From Alphaproteobacteria bacterium (GTDB taxonomy: Bacteria; Pseudomonadota; Alphaproteobacteria; UBA6615), in assembly GCA_003230015.1 (NCBI GenBank), contig QIGO01000198.1, forward strand, positions 1-32,399: a DNA stretch of 32,399 nucleotides, written 5' to 3'. The position numbers and the translations under genes were made by a program. The notes under the pieces are model-generated. The model had not been told where the DNA came from, ran no database searches, and saw only the letters and a list, made by a program, of their open reading frames with translations. Positions 18,036 to 25,682 of this stretch are shown piece after piece (the stretch's first letter is position 1; each line of letters opens with the position of its first letter).

Positions 18036-19154
18036 CTAAAGGCCGCGTACCAGAAATTTCTCGATTGTCTCCATGTTGGGTTCGAAGCCGAGGCCCGGGG
18101 CGTCGGGCACCTGCATGTAGCCGTCGCGCATCTGGAAGGGGTCGCGCGCCAGGTTGCGGGATATCTCCGACGGCTCGACGCAATATTCCAGCACCAGGGC
18201 ATTGGGGATGGCGGCGAGGAAGTGCAATGACGCGGCGGTGTTGATGTCGGTGGTGAAATTATGGTTGGCGACCATGATGCCGCGGGCCTGGGCGTGGTCG
18301 GCGATGCGCATGGCCTGGGTCAGGCCGCAGCGTGTCAAGTCGACTTGGGCGAGCTGGATACCGCCTTCGTCGATGAGGCGCCGGAAGCCGCGCAGGGTGC
18401 ATTCCTCCTCCCCGGCGGCGAGGCGCTGAGTGATCGACCGGCTGACCCGCGCGTAACCGGTAAGATCGTCGGGATGCAACGGTTCCTCGATCCAAAACAG
18501 ATCGTAGGGCTCGAAATGACGGGCCCGCTGGATTGTCGTTGTCGCGTCCCAGATCAGGCCGACGTCCAGCATGAGGTCGAAATCGTCGCCAGCCGCTTTG
18601 CGCATGGCGTCGAGATATTGGCAATCGGTCTTGAGGTCCTTGCCGAATGGTTCCCAGCCGAACTTCGCGGCGCTGAAACCGTCGTCCTTGGCCTTGCGCA
18701 CCCGGTCGGCGGTCGCCTGGGCGGTGAATTGAAACATGTTGGATGAGTAGACCCGCAATTTGTCGCGGAACTTGCCGCCGAGGAGTTTCCAGACGGGCTG
18801 ATCGAGGGCCTTGCCCTTGATGTCCCAGAGGGCGAGATCGATGCCGGCCATGGCCTGAATGACGGCGCCCTCGCGGCCATAATACAGGGTCGACTGGTAC
18901 ATCTTTTGCCACAGCCGCTGGGTATCCAATGGGTCTTCGCCGATCAGCAGAGCCCGCAGGCCCGTCACCAGAGTGTGGGACATGGGTGCCTCGATGATCG
19001 CCTTGGTGACCCAGGGGCAACCATCGACCTCTCCCCAACCGGTCACACCGGCGTCGGTCTCCACCTGCACCAGTAGGGCGTCCTGGGAGCTGTCCGTGCG
19101 TGCCTGGATTTCGGGCAGCGCCAAATAGTGAGCCTTGATATCGACGATTTTCAT
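18036..19154 (-). CDS. Mandelate racemase-type enolase-superfamily enzyme (probable sugar-acid dehydratase)
   Basis: The 372-residue protein has the enolase-superfamily layout: an N-terminal capping domain (about 1-125) and a modified TIM barrel. The metal ligands are D197 (MLDVG), E223 (WIEEP) and E249 (AGEE), spaced 26 and 26 residues. The general base on one face is K164 in AAKFGW. On the other face, the mandelate-racemase-type Asp-His pair is D272 with H298 in VANHNF. This pattern abstracts the proton alpha to a carboxylate and most often means dehydration of an aldonate or aldarate. With a uronate dehydrogenase nearby, an aldarate substrate is plausible but not proven. A long-spaced match to its 5' region lies at 21805-21858. 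Confidence 0.88.
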   Translation of the reverse strand: MKIVDIKAHYLALPEIQARTDSSQDALLVQVETDAGVTGWGEVDGCPWVTKAIIEAPMSHTLVTGLRALLIGEDPLDTQRLWQKMYQSTLYYGREGAVIQAMAGIDLALWDIKGKALDQPVWKLLGGKFRDKLRVYSSNMFQFTAQATADRVRKAKDDGFSAAKFGWEPFGKDLKTDCQYLDAMRKAAGDDFDLMLDVGLIWDATTTIQRARHFEPYDLFWIEEPLHPDDLTGYARVSRSITQRLAAGEEECTLRGFRRLIDEGGIQLAQVDLTRCGLTQAMRIADHAQARGIMVANHNFTTDINTAASLHFLAAIPNALVLEYCVEPSEISRNLARDPFQMRDGYMQVPDAPGLGFEPNMETIEKFLVRGL

Positions 19155-19210
19155 TTTTTGTCATTTGCCTGAGTGAAGTGCAGGTTTGTAGCACTAACGG
19201 GCAGGCATCG
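19150..19210 (-). repeat. Leader segment with a partner at 21805-21858 (copy 1)
   Basis: This is the DNA just before and including the start codon of the enolase-superfamily gene. The part at 19174-19210 aligns by eye with 21823-21858 at 29 of 37 positions with one gap, including an unbroken CGGGCAGGC. Weaker similarity runs on into the start codon, which reads ATG here and ACG in the other copy. It could be an operator shared by the region or a duplicated 5' end. Confidence 0.45.
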
Positions 19211-19316
19211 CCATTTATCGGGCCTTGCGATCAATTCACCGACCGGGGTGGCCATGGAGGTTCGGCCAGGCGTGAGGCCGTTGGGCATTGGCTCTTCGCC
19301 GGGGCCGCTCACGCGT

Positions 19317-20099
19317 CTATTCCATATACCAACCATGACTGACGATCAGCGATTGGCCGGTCAGGGCATTGGTGGAGAATGACGCGAACAGGAGGGCAAC
19401 CTCCGCCACATCCTCGATGGTGGTAAATTCCTGATCGACGGTCTCGCGGAGCATGACTTTTTCGACGACGTCCTGCTCGGAGATGCCAAGCAGCTTTGCC
19501 TGTTCCGGAATCTGCTTTTCCACCAGCGGCGTCTTCACGAAACCCGGACAAATCACGTTGGCCCGCACGCCATGCGCGGCACCTTCCTTGGCGATGACGC
19601 GGGCAAGACCGAGTAGTCCGTGCTTGGCCGTGACGTAGGCCGACTTAAGCGGCGAGGCTTCTTTGGCGTGTACCGACCCCATAAAGATGATCGATCCGGC
19701 TTTCTTCTCGTACATGTGCGGGATGCAGGCTCTTGAGGTCAGGAAAGCGCCATCGAGATGGATCGACAGCATTTTCTTCCAATCCGCGAACGGAAACTCC
19801 TCAATTTTGTGGACGATCTGGACACCGGCATTCGAGACCAAGACATCGATGCCGCCCCATTCTTGAACAATGGCTTCGACGCCACCAACAACCGCCTGCT
19901 CATCGGTCACATCCATACCGACGCCAATGGCGATGCCCGGGCCCATGCTTGACAGTCTTGCCGCGGTTTCTTCGGCGGCTCCGAGCTTGAGGTCGGCGAT
20001 GGCCACCCGTGCGCCTTCGGCGACGTAGCGCCTGGCAATGCCTTCGCCGATGCCGCGTGCCGAGCCGGTCACCATGCACACTTTGTCTTGCAATTTCAT
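19317..20099 (-). CDS. Probable 3-hydroxybutyrate dehydrogenase (SDR)
   Basis: The 260-residue classical SDR has the cofactor loop TGSARGIG (11-18), NAG (90-92), S142, and Y155-xxx-K159. Aspartate 36 at the end of the second strand (VAIADL) predicts NAD use. The substrate-loop segment LVEKQIPEQAKLLGISEQDV is characteristic of D-3-hydroxybutyrate dehydrogenases, and the C-terminal LTGQSLIVSHGW is in the usual place. The enzyme interconverts 3-hydroxybutyrate and acetoacetate in polyhydroxybutyrate turnover. A patatin-like gene lies upstream with an 87 bp gap on the same strand, a pairing I have seen in other alphaproteobacteria. A related sugar dehydrogenase is the main alternative, given the surrounding sugar-acid genes. 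Confidence 0.8.
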   Translation of the reverse strand: MKLQDKVCMVTGSARGIGEGIARRYVAEGARVAIADLKLGAAEETAARLSSMGPGIAIGVGMDVTDEQAVVGGVEAIVQEWGGIDVLVSNAGVQIVHKIEEFPFADWKKMLSIHLDGAFLTSRACIPHMYEKKAGSIIFMGSVHAKEASPLKSAYVTAKHGLLGLARVIAKEGAAHGVRANVICPGFVKTPLVEKQIPEQAKLLGISEQDVVEKVMLRETVDQEFTTIEDVAEVALLFASFSTNALTGQSLIVSHGWYME

Positions 20100-20186
20100 C
20101 GCCGGGGCTCCTTTCGATAATCATCCACGGCCTCGCCGAGGCCGGATGGGATGGTCAACGGTATGGCGCAATCGCGCCGCCGCGCC

Positions 20187-21323
20187 CTAACTCGTGTCCG
20201 CGCGGGTAAAGTCGAGAACCGATATGCCTTGTGTTGGTTTCGTCAGCGCTTGCCACGCTTTGTTGCCAAGTGTGCGGCGGACGTCCATATGCCCATTCTG
20301 CCAATGCTCCGCTATAGAATGGCGGGAGAACTCGAAATCCTTGGACTGTCTGTCGTAATTCTTGCGCCGATGGATCAGATGGATGATCGTAATTGCCGCA
20401 TTGCAACTCATCGCGTGCAGTAACTTGGCGTCGGGATCGTCTTTGAGACCGTCGGGAAGCTTGGCGACCAGGCGGTGGGCCGCGCGGCGCATGATCTGGG
20501 TCTGGCGAAAGACATCAGTGTTGAGACGGGTGCGGCTCGAAAACCGAACTTCCTTTTCGCGCTCCGCGACTTCCGAGAGCGTTCGCGGCATCGGTCCTCT
20601 GGCGCTGAAGAGGTCGACCTGAAAGATCTTCATATCCGGTCGCGGCACTTCGTCCAAAACATATTGAAGCGGCGTGTTCGATACCAAGCCCCCGTCCCAA
20701 TAATGCTCGCCATCGATTTCGATCGGCGGGAACCCGGGCGGTAGGGCACCGCTGGCCATGATGTGTTGCGGGCCGATAGGCTGCTGGAAATTGTCGAAAT
20801 AGACGAAATTTCCGGTCCGAATATTTACCGCCCCGACGCTGAGACGCGTTTTCCCGGTGTTAATCAGATCAAAATCGACGAGGTCTTCCAGCGTCTTGCG
20901 AAGGGGATTGGTTTCGTAATAGCTAAGACCCTGTGGGGCGCCGGGCGGAAATGCGGCGGCCGGTGGAAAACGCGGCTTGAAGAATCCCGGCAGGCCGAAA
21001 AGGATCGCCATGGATGCGCTTGCCTCGTTGAACAGGGATCGCGCCTGTTCTCCAGGCAAGGCCGGTTCGGCCCGCAGGCCCGAAGATACCATGTGCCAAA
21101 ATGTTCGCAGGCGCTCGACCCGGCGGTCGGGCGGGTTTCCGGCGATCAGGGCGGCGTTGACCGCCCCGATCGATATCCCCGCGACCCAGTCCGGTACATG
21201 CCCATTGGCGGCCAATTCCTCATATACACCCGCCTGGTAGGCGCCCAGCGCACCACCGCCTTGCAACACGAGGACGGTTCGTTCGGCCTTGCTATTGCCA
21301 TGCGCTCGCCGTTTCTGGCTCAT
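20187..21323 (-). CDS. Patatin-like phospholipase/hydrolase
   Basis: The 378-residue protein has the patatin Ser-Asp dyad. The oxyanion loop is GGGALGAYQAG (22-32), the nucleophile elbow is GISIG with S51, and the acid is D210 in WDGGLVSNTPL. An additional C-terminal region of about 120 residues, with the segment LIHRRKNYDRQSKDFEFSR, fits the DUF3734 domain often found after bacterial patatin domains. It hydrolyses acyl esters, possibly lipids or intracellular polyester. There is no signal peptide, so it is cytoplasmic. It lies between a small membrane protein gene (20 bp gap) and the hydroxybutyrate dehydrogenase gene (87 bp gap), suggesting a three-gene operon. Confidence 0.9.
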   Translation of the reverse strand: MSQKRRAHGNSKAERTVLVLQGGGALGAYQAGVYEELAANGHVPDWVAGISIGAVNAALIAGNPPDRRVERLRTFWHMVSSGLRAEPALPGEQARSLFNEASASMAILFGLPGFFKPRFPPAAAFPPGAPQGLSYYETNPLRKTLEDLVDFDLINTGKTRLSVGAVNIRTGNFVYFDNFQQPIGPQHIMASGALPPGFPPIEIDGEHYWDGGLVSNTPLQYVLDEVPRPDMKIFQVDLFSARGPMPRTLSEVAEREKEVRFSSRTRLNTDVFRQTQIMRRAAHRLVAKLPDGLKDDPDAKLLHAMSCNAAITIIHLIHRRKNYDRQSKDFEFSRHSIAEHWQNGHMDVRRTLGNKAWQALTKPTQGISVLDFTRADTS

Positions 21324-21343
21324 CTCGGCGGCCTCCGTCTCTC

Positions 21344-21604
21344 TTAATCATCGCCGCTTGTTACATTCAAGACTTCGTACTCGCCCTCGATAACCACGAG
21401 CCGGCGGCTCGGGCGGTGTTTGCGGGACTGCAACCACCGGACGGCGGACGGCGCTGTCGCGGCGAGCAGTATTGCGGGGATAATGATCACGATTGCCACG
21501 ACAAGGCTTAATGCGACCAGTAGGCCCGCGGCCAATGTTAGGCCGACAGCCGCCAGCGGGCCCGGTCGGGTGCTGTTGGCGGTTCGGTTCTTACTATTTG
21601 CCAT
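21344..21604 (-). CDS. Small membrane protein, function unknown
   Basis: The 86-residue protein has a polar N-terminus of about 14 residues, then one long hydrophobic stretch (about 16-50). That stretch can form one or two transmembrane helices (AAVGLTLAAGLLVALSLV and AIVIIIPAILLAA). It ends with a basic segment SRKHRPSRR and a short acidic tail. No family is recognised. The gene lies 20 bp upstream of the patatin-like gene in the same direction and shares its likely promoter. It might anchor or assist that hydrolase at the membrane; that is inference from position only. Confidence 0.6.
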   Translation of the reverse strand: MANSKNRTANSTRPGPLAAVGLTLAAGLLVALSLVVAIVIIIPAILLAATAPSAVRWLQSRKHRPSRRLVVIEGEYEVLNVTSGDD

Positions 21605-21804
21605 TGTGTCGGTCCCAGTCCGTATACCGGTTGCGCAACCCTTGGCCTTGAAGGTGGGGTGCGAACCTGTCCGAGACCTGGACCCGGCTATACGATCTTG
21701 TAATGTTTTGGCTGGGAAGTCCCGATGACCATATAGCTTGCGTCGCGTTATCGTGTGACTTGGGCGTTCAGGGCGCAGACTTCACTTTGAGAAGTGATAT
21801 TCGT

Positions 21805-21858
21805 TATGGTCGCTGCTCTGATTGAAGTGCCGGTTGCAACATTAGCGGGCAGGCTTCC
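21805..21858 (-). repeat. Leader segment with a partner at 19150-19210 (copy 2)
   Basis: A second version of the segment found at the start of the enolase-superfamily gene lies immediately past the stop codon of udh. It keeps TGAAGTGC, GGTT and CGGGCAGGC in the same order. It sits in a 253 bp gap between udh and the small membrane protein gene that otherwise holds only a 6 bp stem TCACTT/AAGTGA at 21782-21797. No gene follows it in the same register, so it is either a binding site or a relic. Confidence 0.4.
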
Positions 21859-22661
21859 TATTGGGGATCGTCTTCAAAGTGGCCGGCCTTGGCAAATCCA
21901 CCGCCCTGATACCGTACCGCCGGATCGTCCCATTGAGGTTCGGGCGTGGCCGCTTCGATTTTCGCGCGGAAGATCTCGGAACTGTCCCGGGGGGTCCAGC
22001 CAAGAAATGCCGCATGACTATTATCCCACCATTGTTCGCGGTTGTTAGAGGCGCCGTAGATCATCGTGGCGCCAACACGCGCCGCCTCGAAGATACATTG
22101 GACGAGGCGGGTGAAATCATCGATGCTTAACCAAGTTGCCAACATGCGCCGGTCCAGGGGCTCCGCAAAACACGAACCGATACGTACGGAAACGCTTTCA
22201 ACCGCAAATTTGTCGAAGTAATAGCGGGCAAGGTTCTCGCCGAAACATTTCGATACGCCGTATAAACTGTCGGGGCGAAATGGCGAGTCTCCGTCCAATC
22301 TCGTCTCACGTTGATGGAAGCCGATGGCGTGATTCGAGCTGGCGAACATGATTCGTTTGCCGCCATGTTTCCGGGCCGCCTCGAAAATGTGGTAGGTGCC
22401 TTTTATGTTGGTGTTGAGGATATTGTCGAAGGTACCCTCAATACTCTTACCACCTAGATGGACGATACCGTCAACGCCCTCGACGATGTCCATGACCGCA
22501 CCGAAATTAGTGAGGTCGGCGGGTATCAGCTCTTCGCCAGGGCCGCATTCACCGAGGTCCGATACATCGCTCAGGCGTAAGGTTTCAACCCAACCTCGCA
22601 ATTGGTGGCGCAGGATAGTGCCGAGACCACCGGCGGCGCCGGTAATTAGAATTTTCTTCAT
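21858..22661 (-). CDS. udh: Uronate dehydrogenase
   Basis: The 267-residue protein closely follows the known Agrobacterium-type uronate dehydrogenase in recalled sequence blocks: TGAAGGLG (7-14), IVHLGG (66-71), FASSNHAIG (106-114), SLYGVSKCFGENLAR (132-146) with Y134 and K138, VRIGSC, and WWDNSHAAFLGW. It oxidises D-galacturonate or D-glucuronate with NAD to the aldaric acid lactone, the first step of oxidative uronate breakdown. I start at the ATG at 22661, behind a GGAAAGA; the in-frame ATG at 22697 adds 12 atypical residues and would overlap the PhyH gene. It is the last gene of an apparent operon RraA - PhyH - udh. Confidence 0.92.
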   Translation of the reverse strand: MKKILITGAAGGLGTILRHQLRGWVETLRLSDVSDLGECGPGEELIPADLTNFGAVMDIVEGVDGIVHLGGKSIEGTFDNILNTNIKGTYHIFEAARKHGGKRIMFASSNHAIGFHQRETRLDGDSPFRPDSLYGVSKCFGENLARYYFDKFAVESVSVRIGSCFAEPLDRRMLATWLSIDDFTRLVQCIFEAARVGATMIYGASNNREQWWDNSHAAFLGWTPRDSSEIFRAKIEAATPEPQWDDPAVRYQGGGFAKAGHFEDDPQ

Positions 22662-22693
22662 GGTCGTTCTTTCCGGAGCTGGGATGCGCTTGC

Positions 22694-23584
22694 TCACTGG
22701 CTAAAGTAGCGGTTCTTGAGGGCAGACTGGTTTTCGTAGATGGAACCGGCGTGCTCGGCGGGCGGGTAGGGCAGGCGGATCGGGGTCGGGACAAGGCGGG
22801 GTTCGATGGTCGGGGCGCCCGCCAAAATGGTATTGGCGTATTCCTCCCAGGTTGGCTCCTCCATGCCACGGATGTCCCAGGCATCGGCGGCGGCAATCTG
22901 GTAGAGCAATAAACGGCGGTCCTTGCCCGACCGGTTTTGGCCGGACCCGTGAATGACCCGGGCATGGTGGAAGCTGCAGGAACCCGCCTTGCCGGTGACC
23001 TGGGCTGCTCTCGTCAAATCGATGCCGCAGGTTTGCGGGTCCATGGCGCCAATGAACCGGCCGTCCTGGTGATGGTCATAGGTGGGGCCGGTATGGGAGC
23101 CTGGGATTATCAACAGGGGACCGTTGTCCTCCGTCATGTCGTCCAGCATGACACCCACGGCCAGCACGTCGTCGTTGGTGTGGGGATAAAAGGCCCAGTC
23201 CTGATGCCATTCCACGGTGGCGCCGTAATCGGCGGACTTTAGATTGATCTTGCTGCCGTGGAGGCGGAAGTCGGGACCCAAGAACCGTGTCAGTGCCGCC
23301 AAGAGTTTTGGATGCCGGGCCATTTCGGCGAAGATCGGGTGGTTGCGGAAGGGGTTCTTGATGCGGCGCACACGGGGGTGGTCGGGGGTGTGGGAGGGAT
23401 CCAGGTCGTAGACGGCATTGTGCTCGCTGACATTCGCGGCGGCCGCGACCAGTTCATCCAAAATCTCGGTCATGCGCGCGATGTCGCGGGGGCTGAAAAT
23501 ATCCTCGACGACCACAAAGCCCGCGTCGCGGTATTGGGAGACTTGGGCGTCGGACGCGATTCCGTCGGCTGATAGGGTGTTCAT
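22694..23584 (-). CDS. Phytanoyl-CoA dioxygenase (PhyH) family oxygenase
   Basis: The 296-residue protein is an Fe(II)/2-oxoglutarate oxygenase of the PhyH family. The iron triad is H127-x-D129 in EWHQDWAFYPH and H212 in VIHGSG, with an arginine-rich segment NRSGKDRR downstream for 2-oxoglutarate. The block PLLIIPGSHTGP (about 156-167) is typical. Bacterial PhyH proteins hydroxylate or oxidatively cleave small molecules, and phytanoyl-CoA is rarely the real substrate. It lies 15 bp after an RraA-type gene and 32 bp before udh on the same strand. A role in trimming a substituted sugar acid before or after oxidation is therefore possible, but this is inferred from context only. Confidence 0.88.
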   Translation of the reverse strand: MNTLSADGIASDAQVSQYRDAGFVVVEDIFSPRDIARMTEILDELVAAAANVSEHNAVYDLDPSHTPDHPRVRRIKNPFRNHPIFAEMARHPKLLAALTRFLGPDFRLHGSKINLKSADYGATVEWHQDWAFYPHTNDDVLAVGVMLDDMTEDNGPLLIIPGSHTGPTYDHHQDGRFIGAMDPQTCGIDLTRAAQVTGKAGSCSFHHARVIHGSGQNRSGKDRRLLLYQIAAADAWDIRGMEEPTWEEYANTILAGAPTIEPRLVPTPIRLPYPPAEHAGSIYENQSALKNRYFSQ

Positions 23585-23599
23585 GGCAAAGACTTTCGC

Positions 23600-24325
23600 T
23601 CAGCGGTTGTTGGCTTGCCGCCAGGCCTTGAATTTTGCATGTGTCTCTTCCTTGGTGGCCGGGTAGAGCCCGACAATGGTCTCGCCCTTCAAGACTTCGG
23701 CCTCGACGAAATCCTCGAACGCGGTCATTTCATGGGCTTCCTGGGCGATCTCATTGGCCAAATGGGCCGGTATCACCGCCACGCCTTCGCCGTCACCGAC
23801 GATGATGTCGCCGGGAAATACAGGCACGTCGCCGCAACCGATGGGCTGGTTGATGTCGGTGGCGCGATGCAGGGTCAAGTTGGTGGGTGCGGACGGGCGG
23901 CTATGGTAGGCGGCGAATGGCAAGCCGGCGATGGTCGGGGTATCGCGGAAACCGCCATCGGTGACAATGCCCGCGGCTCCCCGCTTCATCAGACGCGATA
24001 CCAGAATACTGCCGGCAGAGGCGGCACGCGCATCCTTGCGGCTGTCGATGACCATAACATGGCCAGGAGGGCAATCCTCAACGGCTTTGCGCTGGGGATG
24101 GGCCGGATCGCGGAAGCCCTCGAGGGTATCGAGATCTTCGCGCGAAGGTATGTAGCGCAGGGTAAAGGCCTCGCCGACCATATTTTCGGCGTAGATGCCA
24201 ATGGGATGGACATTCTGGACGAACACGTTCCTGAAGCCGCGCTTGAACAGCGCGGTCGTCAGGGTGGCGGTACTCACGTGCCGAAGACATTCGCGATTTT
24301 GGGCCGTTAATGCTTCGGTTGTCAC
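23600..24325 (-). CDS. RraA-family aldolase/decarboxylase (second copy)
   Basis: The 241-residue protein is a second RraA-family member, clearly different from the one at 16309-16968. The metal and substrate motif is RGAAGIVTDGGFRD with R127-D128, and a conserved GDIIVGDGEGVAVIP lies toward the C-terminus. Retention of the R-D pair predicts a class II pyruvate aldolase or oxaloacetate decarboxylase rather than an RNase E inhibitor. Given the udh and enolase-superfamily neighbours, a keto-deoxy aldarate is a reasonable substrate guess. It heads the minus-strand run with the PhyH and udh genes, with a tRNA-Ser gene about 50 bp upstream. Confidence 0.87.
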   Translation of the reverse strand: MTTEALTAQNRECLRHVSTATLTTALFKRGFRNVFVQNVHPIGIYAENMVGEAFTLRYIPSREDLDTLEGFRDPAHPQRKAVEDCPPGHVMVIDSRKDARAASAGSILVSRLMKRGAAGIVTDGGFRDTPTIAGLPFAAYHSRPSAPTNLTLHRATDINQPIGCGDVPVFPGDIIVGDGEGVAVIPAHLANEIAQEAHEMTAFEDFVEAEVLKGETIVGLYPATKEETHAKFKAWRQANNR

Positions 24326-24375
24326 GAACAGTCTCCGTTGATGGTGGTTGCTGGGTAGATGCTAGCCTAGAATTA

Positions 24376-24466
24376 TGGCGGATGGGGTGGGATTCGAACC
24401 CACGAGGAGCTATTCACCCCTGCCGGTTTTCAAGACCGGTGCCTTCAACCGCTCGGCCACCCATCC
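24376..24466 (-). tRNA. tRNA-Ser (UGA anticodon)
   Basis: The minus strand folds as a class II tRNA. The acceptor stem is a perfect seven-pair GGATGGG/CCCATCC, the anticodon loop reads CTTGAAA giving TGA (decoding UCA), and there is a long variable arm as expected for serine. The T arm has GGTTCGAATCC, and CCA is encoded at the 3' end (24376-24378). The gene is 91 nt including CCA. Confidence 0.97.
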
Positions 24467-24742
24467 GTGCAGACGATTGTCTCCGCAGTTGGCGTTAGTA
24501 CAACGCCGGAGGATCAATTTCTAGCTGTTGCTAGGGGGCTTTGCGGATTGTTGGGGATCGGCTGGGCCTGAAGGCCCTTGCACACCGGGGCTCGTCGAAA
24601 GATCAGCGGCCCGGCCTTGGGTTACGCAGGTCAAGGTGTATGAGAACTAACCGATCCTGTATGCGACCTGGCTCGTGAAACCAAAGCCAGGTATATACGA
24701 TCGTGGTAACGGCGCCAAGGCCCGTCGGTTTTTCGCAAGTCC
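24467..24742. other. Intergenic stretch without recognisable gene
   Basis: No convincing ORF lies between the tRNA-Ser gene and the FkbM gene. A short inverted repeat GGGCCTGAAGGCCC at 24564-24577 is present but has no following T-run. Base composition changes from GC-rich to AT-richer across this stretch. Confidence 0.5.
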
Positions 24743-25546
24743 TCAGAGTCGATGACTATTGTCGTCCATGATGTAGAGAAAATTAGACGACCCATCGAAA
24801 TAGTGTATTCGATACCCTGACTGCTTCAGAATATTGTCGACTTTTTTGAAATTATTCTTCGATCGTGCCGAAGGAATATTCATTTCGTCGAATTCTATCA
24901 GCAATTGCCTTGGCTTAATGCCCTTTTCGACCATATAGGGGAGAACCGATATCTCTGCGGCTTCGATGTCCATTTTTAGCAGCGGCACGGTCTCAACGCC
25001 TATTTCATTCATCAAATTATCAATCGTAACCGTATCTACTTCGATATGATCTGTATCTGGAGAATATTGATTCTGAAAATTGTTAATTGAGTGACTTACA
25101 TTCTGAACGTTTGGCGGAGAAAAGAATTTTAGTCTCTCTTCTCTTATCCACATCGCCTTTTCTACCAGTTGTAAGTGCTTTTCGTTTAGCCCGCTTAAGT
25201 CATAAGATTGAACCGGTTGCTTTCCACCCTCCACGTAGCCGCATGTGGCCGCAAGGCCGAGGCGATCTTGAATTTCTTGGAAGTGCTTTATCGCTCTCGG
25301 TGTCGGGTCGACGATCACGACCTTTGCATTATACTTGGCGGCAAACTCAACGTCGAAACTTGCGTCTTCGCCAAGGCCGCAACTGATGATTACCGAGTTG
25401 TATAGTTCAGGGTAGTCGGCGAATGACCACCCGCCGTAGGTCGTACCCAGGCAAATAATTTCGGCGTTCTTTGTGATCTTTGGGAAAGGCCTGTAATAGA
25501 GCTTTTTGACCTTGTGTTTTACTTTTTGTAGAATCGATTTCGCCAT
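24743..25546 (-). CDS. FkbM-family methyltransferase
   Basis: The 267-residue protein has the FkbM SAM-dependent methyltransferase pattern. The glycine-rich motif appears as ISCGLGEDASFDVEFA (about 54-69), then VVIVDPTP for the second strand, and the family-typical LLKMDIEAAEISVLP. FkbM enzymes methylate hydroxyl groups of sugars, polyketides or lipids, often in surface glycan loci. The N-terminus is strongly basic, which could favour membrane or nucleic-acid contact. The gene is visibly AT-richer than its left neighbours and stands alone, with no glycosyltransferases nearby. Horizontal acquisition is likely, and its substrate is unknown. Confidence 0.88.
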   Translation of the reverse strand: MAKSILQKVKHKVKKLYYRPFPKITKNAEIICLGTTYGGWSFADYPELYNSVIISCGLGEDASFDVEFAAKYNAKVVIVDPTPRAIKHFQEIQDRLGLAATCGYVEGGKQPVQSYDLSGLNEKHLQLVEKAMWIREERLKFFSPPNVQNVSHSINNFQNQYSPDTDHIEVDTVTIDNLMNEIGVETVPLLKMDIEAAEISVLPYMVEKGIKPRQLLIEFDEMNIPSARSKNNFKKVDNILKQSGYRIHYFDGSSNFLYIMDDNSHRL

Positions 25547-25682
25547 GGACGTGTTCCTAATTTATCGGCTTTCGAATTGACCCGGCATATCCTGAATGGC
25601 CATTAGATCCACGGCGTATGTGCTACTGGCTAACACTATTAGTCCTAATTTCGGTTATAGAATGAAATATATATATATTGTA

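Noticed and set aside
24376-24466. tRNA-Ser gene as integration site for the AT-rich right-hand region
   Set aside because: The tRNA 3' end faces left, toward the udh operon, so an element inserted there would lie on the other side. I also saw no repeated 3' tRNA fragment in the window.
24564-24577. GGGCCTGAAGGCCC as a terminator
   Set aside because: The loop is only two to four bases and no T-run follows on either strand.
25666-25678. Alternating AT tract as a microsatellite or origin element
   Set aside because: It is only about 13 bp, with no DnaA boxes or further repeats nearby.
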